Below are positions 1 through 13,440 of a stretch of 64,000 nt of DNA, in pieces. Both the position numbers and the translations under genes were made by a program. The DNA lies in assembly GCF_020184175.1 (NCBI RefSeq), contig NC_065530.1, forward strand, positions 43,005,260 to 43,069,259. Direction: 5' to 3'. Each line of letters opens with the position of its first letter. The stretch's first letter is position 1. Below the pieces are notes generated by a model. The model was not told the origin of the DNA, ran no database searches, and worked only from the letters and a program-made list of their open reading frames with translations. This stretch comes from Aphis gossypii (Eukaryota > Arthropoda > Insecta > Hemiptera > Aphididae).

Positions 1-3000
1 AATAACTTTTATATTATACAATTATTTTATTATAGATTTTTTTTATTTTTAAATTATTATCCATATTTTTGATTTCATACTTAAAACACAATATATTTCT
101 GAAAAATATATAAAAATCTTTAATACAAAATTAAACTTGTATTATTTAGTGAGTTGTGTTATTTTCCATGAAATTTTGTACTTACAACGCCATTTCTAAA
201 TTTTAAAACTTGCATAAAACTTTGTAAAACAATTAAAAAATAGAATAAATAGAATATTATTCAAAAATCAAAAATTTTACTTATTATCAATATGTCAATA
301 TTTAAGATAAAAAAAAAGTTTATACCTACGTTAAAGTTGTTTACAAATTTGAACTCTAAAAGGAAGAAAGAGGAGCATTTCAGAAAAAATTATTTTTAGG
401 TGCTCTGAAAATGATTTTAAAAATTTTCAAAGATAAATGTAATATTAAATATTTTATGTTACCCTCATTATTGAAATATAACTTCTTAATTTTTAAATAA
501 TCATTTATAAAAAAAATAGGTAGTAATGGAGCAGAGAGAAAGCTTTAAAGATAGTTCACTTTCAAATATTACAATTTTATAAACTACTCATCAAACAATT
601 TAAATAATTAAATATAGTTCAATTATAAATAACCAATGTGTAACTTTAGCTTTATGTCCTTCTAAGAATCATACATCATCATGATTATCTATTATAGAGA
701 CTATTTTGTTTTATAAAACAAATGACAACAACAAATGTTTCTTGTTGTTTAAAAAGTTACCACTTGCCTTATGTTTTAAATTACCAATATTTTATTCAAT
801 AAGACCTTTCATCATTAATTTTAGTAGAATATTTATTATGAATACCATTTTATTCCTATAAAGTTTCATTTTTTTTATTATGCTATTGAGTAGGTTACTA
901 TAATCTTATAAACTTAATAATTGTATTACAAATTATAGATATATAAATATATTGTATTATACTTGGTATTTACTAGCAGTATATTATTAACATATTATAC
1001 TATGTAGCATTGATGCATTCCTGCATCCCTCCCTGTTAGAGGCCCTGAGCCCTGAGCCATATTTGATTATTCATATAAATTATCACTTAGTGGTAGATTT
1101 TATTTACTATTAATACATATTAAAAAATACTTCTTAGAAAATTTTTAGTTGTGCTACACTCTTTACTGTTTCTGGTATCTATAGAGCATAATAAAATTTA
1201 TTTATTGTATTATAATATAATAATATGAATAATATTATACACCAATAATAAATACAATTTATTAGGAAAATATATTATAATTTTATTTTATATATAATTA
1301 GTCAAGGGCAAGGATTTGTATGGAATAAAATATTGCAAAATATGTATTTTAATTTTTAAAAGGTACACAAAAATATAGCTACAAAAAAAAAACATGGTTA
1401 AGTGGGTACCGCTCTGCTGTACAATGTACTTTATGTGGATCACTATTTTACATAGTATTATTTAGGAGTGTTAAATTTGAATCCAATGATAAGTGTCATT
1501 GTATACCTACGAAAAACGATTTTAAACAGAAATGATTTGTCAACCTAGGGTAGGTATAAATGTATAATACTATTAGTACTATAATATATAAAATAAATTA
1601 TATTTTTAAATTGGGTGGTGAAAAAGGTGGTTTATGTTTTAATGACCTGAATACCCCAAAATTAAATCATATACAGAAAATGCCAATTTAAACAAATGGT
1701 GTATGTTTCAAGTTTCTACGACTAGTAATTTTTAACTATAACAAAAATCTAAAATTGTAGTAAAACGTTATTTTACGAGTGAATTTCGGATTTTATAAAA
1801 ATTTAAACTAAGGATAACATTTTTTTTAATTGACCACCGTTTAACTTCTTTTAAAATTATTGTAAAATAAACTTGTGGAAAAATCTTGTATTACATTTTC
1901 AACTCTTAGCTACTTAAACAAAAATTTTTTATAAATCTTATCTACAAAATAATTTTTAGATATATTCATGATTGTGACGTTTTTTTGTCAATATTAATTT
2001 AACATCTAGCGCTAATGAAAAAAAAAAGCGCCTAACTATTTTTATAATTTTTGAATCACTATAAGACTCAATAAACTGATAATAAACTTTGTATTAAATT
2101 TTCAAGTATTTTGACTCAGCCAAAAAAATTTTATCGATACCTATTCAATCTATGCCCTTTCGCACACCATTGTCACCATTAAAATCTCATTATTATAAAA
2201 AAAAAATATTGGTATACTTATTTTTCAATTAGTTTTTGTATTCGTATTAAACAAATACTTTTTAAAAATTTAAAAATTCATCATAATGAAATTTCGTCTA
2301 TGAGTAAACTTATCTAAGCGTTCAGCAAAACCAATCTATTCGCTATTGTCATGGCAACAAATATATAAAAATACTTTATAACTCCCTTCTCATTTTTATG
2401 TCTTATGTAGTTTTAGTTTGAATATAGGAGGGAAATTATCTATCATTAAACTTAGTTATGAACTTCATCAGTTTTTAAAAATATTTAAATTTGTATAAAA
2501 ATATTACATAAAGGATTGTCTCACAACTCAAAGTTATGAGTATGCAAAATATTAGAATTATAAAAGAAAAATATATATGATTCGTAATTAAACTAACGTG
2601 TAAACACAGATAATATGGATTATAATTAATAATCAGTCAATTCACTCTAATCCTAAAGTTTCCAACAATAAGATTGGTTAAGTTGACGCAAACTTAATGT
2701 GTGGTGAAGAGGTCAGAAAGAAATCAAAATATTGTAATGCGTTTAGCGTTGACATCCTCTTAATAAAATATCATTTTAATTAATTTGTCATATTATCTAA
2801 AAGTGCTTACTTTAACTAACACGTAATAAATGTCTTTAACCATTATATTTAGTATTATGTTATTGTAATTAATTTTGATGTAGATCAATAGATACTAGAT
2901 GATTGTATAAGGTTGTTGAGGTTTTATCTTTTTTTAAGACTACAGGCCTTATAAATTTATAATAATGGCAATAGGTGTATCAACGAAATATAGCGTAACG

Positions 3001-4240
3001 CGTAAAATTTTGTTAGATATAAAACATTTTTAAAGGTAAATTAAAATTTGTGAATTCATTCCTCCAAGAAAATGTTTAAAATGGTACTTATTGTGGTTCG
3101 CTATCTACCTATTTAGTAACTATATGCTCACGAGCTGATAATCACAATAACTAACTAACTAATTATATTATGATCGATTTATTAAATATATTTTCAGTTT
3201 TATACAATTAAAATAATATTAAAATTTCCTATTTCAGTCAATTTTTAACTGTACATAGGTAAGTGACTAATATATATAAATTTTAATCGCACTCTCACTT
3301 TCAAAGCCCCCAAATCATCAATACATAATACATGTATATCTAATACAAATTAATCAGTAAGCGTCACAAGAGTCACGCCGGTATGGCTGGCATGAGTGAC
3401 GGACGATGGTTAGGGGTCGTTGATCGTGACCGTGACGACCCTTCGCTCAATCCTCATTCATTGAAACACATTTTTAAAGTCAGTACAATTTGCATATTGG
3501 CACTTCTGAATTATTAAAAAAATCGTGTATTTTTAAATTAAATTTGGTACTATTCTGATACCTAGCCACTTCGTGAATAACAGTAGGTATCTGTAATCTA
3601 TATATCTATTATCTAAATATATTCTCAGTTCTTTATCAATCTGAGAATTGACATCACCGTTAAATTTACATCAGGATTGTAAATAATAATTCTTAAACCA
3701 AATATTAGGTTATACATTTTTTATAATATGCCAACATAATAATTAATACTTTATAAATTCTGAGCAAACATAAAATGACGTATTGGTTACAATGATGCGT
3801 GTTTTTCTGGGTCTAGACACTTTTTCTAATAGGTAGTAAAAATGCTGAGTGATTGATTACATTAATATGAATGCAGTAGTCACAAATTACGCAACTATCT
3901 AATTTCATTATTGCTATATATTAATTATTATATTTTATTTTTTTTTAAGTAATAATTTTTTCTTAAAACTAATTATTTCAACGATTTTATAAAATCCATA
4001 ATTCAATACCAAAGTCCTATAGAGAAGTACATACGATACTTAAGAGGTAAATTAAAATTTTTTTCATGTTTTTGTTTAGGAAAATATCATACTACATACA
4101 TATAATGTACTTTCACTAAAAATAAGCATGACATAATATTGATATTTTATATTTGAATTGACTATTATCAAAATGGACGGTTCGTAGGTGGGCGTAGTAT
4201 CATAATTCATAGGTTATCTATGAACTCGCAATATAAAAAC
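1..4240. other. AT-rich non-coding stretch
   Basis: No ORF or splice-linked coding segment could be supported on either strand. The DNA is strongly A+T rich with many homopolymer A and T runs. A short G+C richer patch lies at about 3,360-3,460, and an X-box-like dyad (one mismatch) at about 2,346-2,358; neither has a known role here. It may be intergenic or part of a long intron of a gene lying to the left. Confidence 0.5.
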
Positions 4241-5250
4241 AAACTATATAGGTTCCGTTATTCGAGGGTAAATCATTATAAATCCCTGCAATTTTCCCAT
4301 CGCTTCACGTATAAAAACGCGTATAGACCAAATCGCAGGACCGAAGTCTCGGTTGTATCGACAAGGACAGGACGGTGACATGATTTCGAATGTTTCGAAT
4401 TTCGATCCCGTCAGACTTACGGAGCACGAGAAATAAATCCAAGCGGACCGGCAGCCGCGGGCGGGTCGATAAAAATGCATTATCCTAGTCACGGTTTGTA
4501 TGCTCGGCGCCGGGTCAGCCAGCCGCACACAGTCGTTGAACTGCATTCCCACTTTGGCAGTTCGGCGAGGGAATTTTCCCCGTCGCCGATCGTATTCGCC
4601 GGGCAATCGTAAATTCGTAACGTGTGCGCGCACGCGCCCCGTACCGTGTGCGTGTGCGTATGAGTGTGCGTGCAGTGTGCGCGCGCTCATACATGATTAT
4701 TATTATAATATTATTATTGTACCTATATCATACGGATAAAAGATTGGGTTTGTGGGCTGCGCAAGTGTTTCGGTGGGACGCTCCGGCGGGTCGCGGTGTA
4801 TCGCCGTTCCCGGGCGTCGAGCGTTGTTCCGTTGTGCGACGAGTGCGATACGTGGGGAGGGGGAGGGGACAGCGCGCACGCCGGCGACGCATGGGCACGG
4901 CTGGGAGCGCGGACGGGAGGGGAGACGGTCGACCGTTGATCGCGCACGCGGTATCCGCTGCTTCGCCACGGCCGTGGCCGGGTCGTGTCGTGGGCTAGGA
5001 CCTCGCGGGAGAAGGGTGCGACGTTGCCGCATTGCTCATTGCTTACATGCCGCCCGCATGTGTGCGTTATAACTTATAAGTTATAATCCAGTTGTGCGTC
5101 GAAATAACGTGACCCCTCTGCGCGCCCGCCGAACAACGAACAACTACCGTCGACCGCTCGGCGTTCGCCCACCCACCCGACAGTCATAGACGTAGATGTC
5201 TCGTCAAACTGTACTACTCACACCCGCACACCCGCACGAACACCGTCTAC
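4240..5250. promoter_or_regulatory. GC/CpG-rich island 1, possible promoter or untranslated exon
   Basis: About 1 kb whose base composition differs sharply from its surroundings: many CG dinucleotides, G-runs (about 4,856-4,870) and alternating purine/pyrimidine GTGTGCG tracts (about 4,620-4,690). Open frames exist on both strands and in several phases at once, which is typical of GC-rich non-coding DNA, and none resembles a protein family. In insects with AT-rich genomes such islands often mark promoters and 5' UTR exons of developmental or regulatory genes. It could serve the SMRTER gene 11.5 kb downstream, or a minus-strand gene to the left. No transcript evidence is available. Confidence 0.4.
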
Positions 5251-8200
5251 CTCTCCCAGTCATTCAACAACACAAACAATATTGTTACATCATTATATTA
5301 ATAATAATAATAATAATAATATAATTTAACGCACACGCATTGTACGATTTATTATTCTGATAATGACACGGCCGAGAGCCCAAGACTATAAAGTTTTTTT
5401 TTAATTCCATTGCGCGCGTGTGTGTGCAAGAGAGATTACTCAATGGCCTAGTATTGTGTTCGGTGTGAATTCCCAAAATTTAAGCAGATTAAAAATAATT
5501 GTAAATAAACACTTTTAGATTAAGGAATATAAATAAAAATATATGTAATACTTATAAATAATTTAAAATTAAACATAGTATAGTCACATAATTTTACGAT
5601 ACGATATGCAATTTCTTAGTAAATAGTAAAAAGATTACATATGATTATATAATTATTCCGTTTTATTCGGCAATAAAATAATAACTATAGTTTACGTGTT
5701 TCTATTGATCTAAATGACTGATAATTAAACAATTGATGTTTTTTAATAAATTAGAATCGTATTTTTGGTATTCCCACTTTTATAAAAAATTATTTTAGTT
5801 GTATATAGGTACTATATATATATATATATGTATATATATTTATTTATATATATATATAAGAATTAAACCTGTGTTCTTGGAAAGTGGATTTTGTAAAAAT
5901 AGTTGAAAAGTCTGCCTTAATATAGTTGAAAACATTCATTATATAATTTAAAAATGTACTTTTTAAATGGAAAATTGCTTTAAAATATAATATATTATTT
6001 GATTATTTTATGGTAATTTTATCAAGAAGTACTTATTAATAACATAATGTTATAACAAAATTTTAATATTAATTATTTAATTATAAAATAAAAATAAATA
6101 TAAAATAAAAACAATTATAATATTATAAAATGTATCTTTTAGTTATATTCTTTGAAACTATTTATTTCAATTCTAATTTATTTAATATAACACAAAATTA
6201 TTTTTAATTAACTCGCTTCGATGTTTTGAAGATAATATATCTTCTAAAAACTATAAAATGCACATGGCCATGTGTCATGATATTTTTCTTTAGCAGATAT
6301 CCTTCAAAAACCAAATATAACTCATTACAATTTACATTACGCCATACTGATGTTTGATACTTTTCAATGTTCATACCAAATTTTTACCTTGAACCTATAT
6401 TTCTATTATATTATTATAAAAATTGTGTACGATAATAAGTTTGTAATTGAACAGAAATACTAACAAGAAGTAAGAGGTGGTATTTCGCGGTTCTCAACTT
6501 GACAACGTTGCCCAACCCGCCTACCATAGCAATTGTACAGAGTATAGACATCTTATTTATATAATAAACAATAGTGTACAGAACCTCTAAAAATAAAATG
6601 ACGTTGATAAATAAATACATATTTATCTCGCTGTCTCGGAAATTTTAATTACATTTTCCAACACACAACACTGTCGAGTTATTCAGATACAATAATTTTA
6701 TAATGCAACTGATATATACTCCACTTTCTAATTTTCTATTAGAATTTAAAACTGTAATTTTATACAAATCAGCCAACAGATATGTTGCATATTATATATT
6801 GTAAATAGTTATGAATAATTATTGATTACCTGTTAAATTTCTTTACTCATAGTTTTACTTTTCTAATAATTCAAAATATAAGAGTAATTACTAATCATTA
6901 TTTTAAAGATAAACAATTCACAAAAACATTATGTACAATAAACATCAACTACCATTTTATTTGCAAGGTTTATTTAATTTCTGAATAATAAATGTCATCA
7001 CTCATTATTTATATTAAGCATAGATTTTTTAAGTATAAATAGACAATAGTATACTACCAGTAGTCGGTAAGTATAATAAAATATTTATAGAAATTACTAA
7101 CCATGGACAATTGCAAGATTGCCCAACTATTACAAATTAATAAATAATAAGTATTGGAAAACTTGGGTTTTAGGTTACCTATTTAGTATTTTATAGCTTG
7201 TATCACGATTTAAAAATTAAATTAGCGATGATCTGAAATCCTATTTTTTTTACAAGAAAATACATTTGAAAAAGGCCTTTTAAATCTAAAAATTAATTTG
7301 ATTACTAAATTAGTAATATATTATACACAAATTTTAATAAAATATTCGTTTGCGTAAATCTAAGTAGATAGGTTAATGGTGTTAGGTATACTTAAATTAT
7401 TTTTCATGTAATCATAATAGTAACTACAAATATTTAATTATGATACTAAAGTTGTGTAAACTAAAAATACTTAAAATCCTTAATCACAATAAATTAAAAT
7501 TACAATTGTGGACTTCACCCTTCCTTTTATAGTTCACCAACACTATTGTTATTTCCTTTTTGACGATCGATTTTGAGCAACGTTGCCATTCGCAATTCAC
7601 ACAAATATCTCTGGAGACGAATGGATAACAATGTTATTTATTATTACTAATCATTTTTATTAAACTAAAAAAGGATTACTTTTTCAAAAATATATTTATT
7701 AAAATAATGTATCCTAAAAATAAATACATATTTGAATTTTATAATATATTATTTTAAATAGTCATACGAGTATACGACAATACGACATACAAAATTTCTC
7801 ATAACATTCATAACTAATTAAATTACTTTCAATATAATGCATACATTTTTATCTTATTGTTGGCGAATGTTTTCAACATTTTGTATGCATCATACATTTA
7901 TAGGTATATGCAGAATAAAAATTTATAATTATACAGTTCTTATATCTGACAAAAAATAATAATATCCAATAGTATAATTTGTGTTACTTTATTTTGAATT
8001 TTTAAATATATTAATAATTGTCACAAATTTACTATTTATAAGCTCTTCAAAGAATTTTTTTTTTATTGTTTTCCAATTTTTAAATGAATGAAAATGTTTC
8101 TTAAACAGTGGCGTGACTGCTTAAGTATAATAGTATGATAGTTCTTAGAAGTATATGAGAATTTAAGTTAGAGACGTAAAAATGTATAATGTTACTGAAT

Positions 8201-11200
8201 ACTAATTAGTCAATACTAAAATTAATTTATGGTTAATTTGTAATAATTAAAATTCTAAATGATCTGTATTTCAATACTTTTATTGACTCTTGTCTCATTC
8301 TCTCATTCTCTACTATAAGTATATTTTATTTTTTTCATAATCAATTGGTTATTACTTATTACTTATTAGTCATTAGATATAGTTATTTTATGAGTTATGC
8401 ATATAACACAATTATCAATATCTAAATATCATATTAAACATATATAATTGTATATAATAAATAATAATAAAATACTGTAATTATTACTATATTAACCTAC
8501 ATTATTAATTATTTATTGTAAAATCGTAAATTATATACATAAAATATAATACATATATAGAAATTATATATGTTTTAATGTTAATTTTATTTTATTTTCA
8601 TAATTACAAATTTTTATTTTTTTCATAGTTATAAATTATAATAATATAATATACCTATTATCATTTATTTATCTCACCAAGTTTTGAGCATTGAGCTTTT
8701 ATATTTTTGTATGGTATAATAATTATTAGCTATAAACGTGAGATGTTACTGCGTAATTATTATAGAAATATGTTTATTAGTAAGTTGGATTATGACTAGA
8801 GCGATACTAGCACGCTATGTACTTGAGAATTAAAATCATCAGAATTTTAAGTTTTATTATTAATACATCTAATTACCTCCTCAATATTACGCAATCCAAT
8901 ACTTACCTACCTTATGTTAAGTCTTAAGTGTTATACGTATTTAATAGATTTCTATAATATATTATTTATACATTTAAATCATTTAATAGCTTATATTTAG
9001 TTATTTTAATAATACATCAATACATGCGCAAACTGTATTTATACTAATTAGTACATATTGCATATTATAAAGCATATAATATTATGCACTTACTAAATAG
9101 TATTAACATTATACATAATAATATTATGATTTATGGTGCTATATGTCTATATTATACGTCTAATGAAGTAATGTCCATATGGCATATGCCATATACGTAT
9201 TTTATTTTTATGTATAATATTATTATATATTAATATTATACTTATACATATTACGCGCATTAGCGCATGCGCTTACGAACAATAAAATATATAATGTCGT
9301 CTGCTAATATTTATAATGAAACTACAACGTTGCCATATGTTTTCGGCGACCTACAAATATTTTCAAAGTAACCTTGCCTACGGCCTGAAGCGGTGAAGGG
9401 TACTGCGGCAACGTCGCTATAGCAGGTGTCGTGTTTTTAGTATATGGCGCTGAACTAACGAATTCATAAACGAATAAGACGATAAGAGAAAACCGTTTCT
9501 CTTAAGTCTTACAATGGACCAACATGGACGTGTTTTAATATCATACTGACCGAACACGTCTGGAAATGTTAAAGATCGACAGGTTTTCAACGATTAATAA
9601 ACCTACAAATTCGGGGCCAAGACCATATTATTATGTAAAAATATTTTTACATTATTATGTCTAAAAAAACATAGCCTATTTTAACGAGCTTAATAAATCA
9701 TTTGAGATCCTGCCAAAATTTACTATACTACTAAACTTTCATTATACATTTCCGTTATAAGAGAATACATAATATTATACATTTTTTATTTTTTTTATCC
9801 ATACTATAACATATAACATATTATAAAACAAATTTAAAGAAATTCAAAGAATTATATCAACATTTATTTTGAATAATTTTTGGTAAAATTCAATATCAAG
9901 TATCAACAATATAAACATTAAAAAAAATATATTAAATTAGGCATTTATTTGTATGTATTGGTAATAACACTAATAACTGAAATACAACAGCCATAAACGT
10001 ATTATTATTTTTTAAGGTACTTAAATAAAATAAAATTATGTTCTATTGTTAGTTTTTACTAGTCAATAACATAACTATAAATATACCAATATACTATTTC
10101 ATTTTTTTCAAAATTAATATAACACTTATGTATAATATTATGTAGGTACAATAAGGTACCCACAACTGACTATCAGACTACCTATCTATTTTACGTTAAA
10201 ACCTGAATGTATTTAACTCGTGGAAGGTTGAATACTTAAATACAAGTTTTAACTAAGGTATTTATAACGGGATGTTTTGTTTAGTTTATTTGAAAAAAGA
10301 AACGCTATTAAAAAATGTATGATTAGATTAAAATAATTACCGTTTTTTTTATTATTAAAAAAAAATAACACAAACGATTGCGGATTAGTTAAAATTTAGA
10401 TATATTTCATTTATGGTTTTTTAAATTTTTGTTTCTAAAAACAGCAAACATAAATTATAGCTACGATTTTAATTTTTACACTTATTTAAGAATATATAAA
10501 ATTATGTCTTCATTAAAATAATAATTTATAGTAATATAGTACGTTAATTTAATATTTAATATTTTTTAGTAGTATCTACTATTCGTATAATTTTAATATT
10601 GTTTAAGTGTACAACTATAGTGTATTATGTATAAATGTATAGCTGTATTAGAATTTAAAAAAACAAATATTAGGAATTTGTCATAAAAAATTATTTGAAT
10701 TAATATTATTTTGTTTACTAACATTTTGTTATGGGTTATGGTTATTTTAACGTAAGTATTTCTGTATAGTATTTATACATATGCATATTATGTATACATT
10801 GACAACGCAAATTGATTGTTATTATTTAAGGTTTTAATGTTTAATTCGTTATGATTATATTTTATATTCTATTATATCTATGTATGTTACATCACTATAT
10901 CATCTATATCGAATACCTACTTTAAATTTTCAAGATATTATTTTTTTTTAGTGACAGTTGCATTAGAAGTAGATTGTTAGAAAACAAAACAGACTATATG
11001 TCTGTACTCTGTATTATATCCAATGTATGGTTTAGCAGAATATAATATGTATAATATTATATTTAAAGTATTAATTAAACATGAATCAATAATAATACCG
11101 TAATAGGTAATTCAAGTGTCATTTCATATTATGAAAATTTTTAATTTAAAGTTAGATAATATTCACAGTATTACATTAAATATAGTATAGATAATAGGTA

Positions 11201-12708
11201 CATGAATACATCTTAAATATTAGGACTTAGTGGTTATGATTAATAGCCAATAGGTAATAAAACAATTTTTCTTGTACTAATTGTTATTTTTTTAATCAGT
11301 ATGGTAAATTGTTTTAGACTGTTCATGTTTTAATTTAACTGGCAAAATTAAATCGTTTTTAAAAAAAAATAACTTCAACATAGGCTATATTTAAGTCAAA
11401 ATCCGTAAGGCTATATTTTAAATAATTATTAAATAAAAATAATATCATAATTCATAACCAATTGATTTATATCGAAATCCTGATAGGTACTGAAGCAATT
11501 GTATAAATGTTTTGGTGAAACGATGTCAGTCGTCAGGTAGACGTTTTATACGAGTTATAAGTTGGTATAAGAAAATTCATTTGCTATTTTATTTTTCACG
11601 TTTGGTGATACAGCATATTATGTGATTATTAACTATACTATGTGTACCGTTTACGTATTATTTTATAGATAATATCGCTATATAGAAATCATATTTGTTA
11701 ATTTGCGTAAATGTGAATGATACGTCGACACGTGGAATTTATTACGAGTTTGATAATGATATATTCAGTATTGTGAAAAAACGTGGTTAGATAAAATACA
11801 CCCATTTTATGCGTCATAAAAGAACGCGGAGAACTGATGATGAGGCACGACATAATTCGTTTTACCTAATCGCATCAATGTTTACTCAAAACGAAGTGCA
11901 CGTATATTGGATCCAGTAAAATGGATGTACATAATATTATAATACGTCATATAATCTGTATTTATATTCTGTACACTGTACACGAAAAATAATGATTTTA
12001 TCAATTTCTCGTGTGTTTTTCATTTTGGACGTCGATACTTCGTACACTCGGACAAAAGTGAATTTAGGATTTTCTCAGGAAGGGGGTATATATCTTTTTT
12101 TATTTACATATTTTGCGTAATGTATACATTACATTATTATAGATTTTGGATTTTTTCTATAAAACAATGTTTAATATCCTCGACGAACATGGCGTTTTTT
12201 TAGTCCACGAGGAGCACGAGTGCATGACCCTTAGATCCGCCACCGAACGTGGCTCATAATGTAGTTCGCCAACACATCTGAACGATATTATTATTATTAT
12301 TATGCGGTATTTGATAAAATGCGTGCTACACAAATAATGATTGTTCACCACAGTAATGTCTGTATTATAAATAGGTAAGTAGGTATAATAACAGAATATT
12401 ATGCGTGTTTCTGCAATAAAACCTATCATCGTCGATCGAGATAATATTATGGGTCTATCAACACAATCATTATTAATAATATACCGTTTACTGCAACGAG
12501 GTATTCTCGTACGGAGCTGCTCTTATTTATAGTTTACAGAACACGGAAACGCGTGTGCATGTACGCCATTGCGTATTTAATCATCGCGTATTTCATATAA
12601 TATAAATATATAATAATAAAAAAAAAAAAATAATAATAATAATAACATACACGTCCGACGTACGTGTTTGTGGGTGTGTATGTGTGTGTATTTATAAATT
12701 TATGACAT

Positions 12709-12741
<33 letters not shown>

Positions 12742-12780
12742 TACATTACAACATGTCGAGTATTATTATTGTTATTGTGA
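5250..12780. other. AT-rich non-coding stretch with simple repeats
   Basis: Nothing coding could be supported. It holds a TA microsatellite at about 5,813-5,858, a TAA tract at about 5,300-5,323, and a TAA-rich tract at about 12,610-12,645. A slightly GC-richer patch lies at 9,250-9,460 (GCGCATTAGCGCATGCGC-type words). The ten-base word CAACGTTGCC occurs three times (6,503, 7,578, 9,325). It may be an intron or upstream region of the SMRTER gene. Confidence 0.45.
12709..12744. repeat. CA dinucleotide microsatellite
   Basis: An uninterrupted run of CA units, preceded by imperfect TACACA units, just left of GC-rich island 2. The ORFs crossing it on both strands are products of the repeat. Confidence 0.9.
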
Positions 12781-13440
12781 GAACGTCGGCTCGGGTCGGG
12801 TCGGGTCGTCATCGCGTGACGTACGTTTATTTTATTTCGTTCTTCTCTCCCGGTTTTTACCGTGCGGCTTTGTTATACGGACGCCGTAAATACCGTGCGA
12901 CCCGGTCACACTGCGAGCTCGGCGAATCCATCGTGTTTTGTTTGGTCCGCAATCGAGGGGTTCCCCCTACCCCGGATCGGGCAGCCGCCAGCCATCATTG
13001 TACAGCGTACGCCGTGGGATCGACCGAGGTACTCTACCTCACCCGAAGCGACCGATTGGATTTGCCCGAACCTGTTTGGAGCCGTGTGGTTGATGTCAAG
13101 CGAGCGCGACGACCGTGTCCCCAGCGGAGAAGTTTTTTTTTTTTTTTTCCCCGTAGGCGGAACACGAAAATAAATAACAAACAGTCGAAATGAGGAAGAA
13201 AAAATTTTGAAATTTCCGTCTCGTATTTCGTTTTTCTCGACAATCGTCCGCAGCGTAGTCAGTGTACCCCGCGGCGCGTCCGCGACCCGATATTTATCCG
13301 CCGTACCGTCTGTCCGACCGACAGACCGACCGACCGACCGTATTTTTTCGAAGTTTGGTAATCTCAATCGTCTAACGCGTATCGCATGCGACACGCACCG
13401 AGGAGTTGTGACGACGATGTACGGCGCGTGGTCGTTCGAA
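12780..13440. promoter_or_regulatory. GC/CpG-rich island 2, possible promoter/5' UTR of SMRTER
   Basis: About 660 bases rich in CG dinucleotides inside AT-rich DNA. It includes CGGGT units (about 12,792-12,808), a 17-T tract at about 13,132-13,148 and a short GACC tetranucleotide repeat at about 13,316-13,340. Overlapping ORFs in several phases look non-coding and none resembles a known protein. It is the nearest GC island upstream of the first recognisable SMRTER coding exon on the same strand (3.3 kb away), so a promoter plus untranslated first exon is a reasonable guess. No donor site could be chosen with confidence. Confidence 0.4.

Noticed and set aside
4244..5072. Several overlapping ORFs of 60-150 codons on both strands
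   Set aside because: They occupy a CpG-rich island, overlap in multiple frames, are low-complexity Arg/Ala/Pro sequences and match no family.
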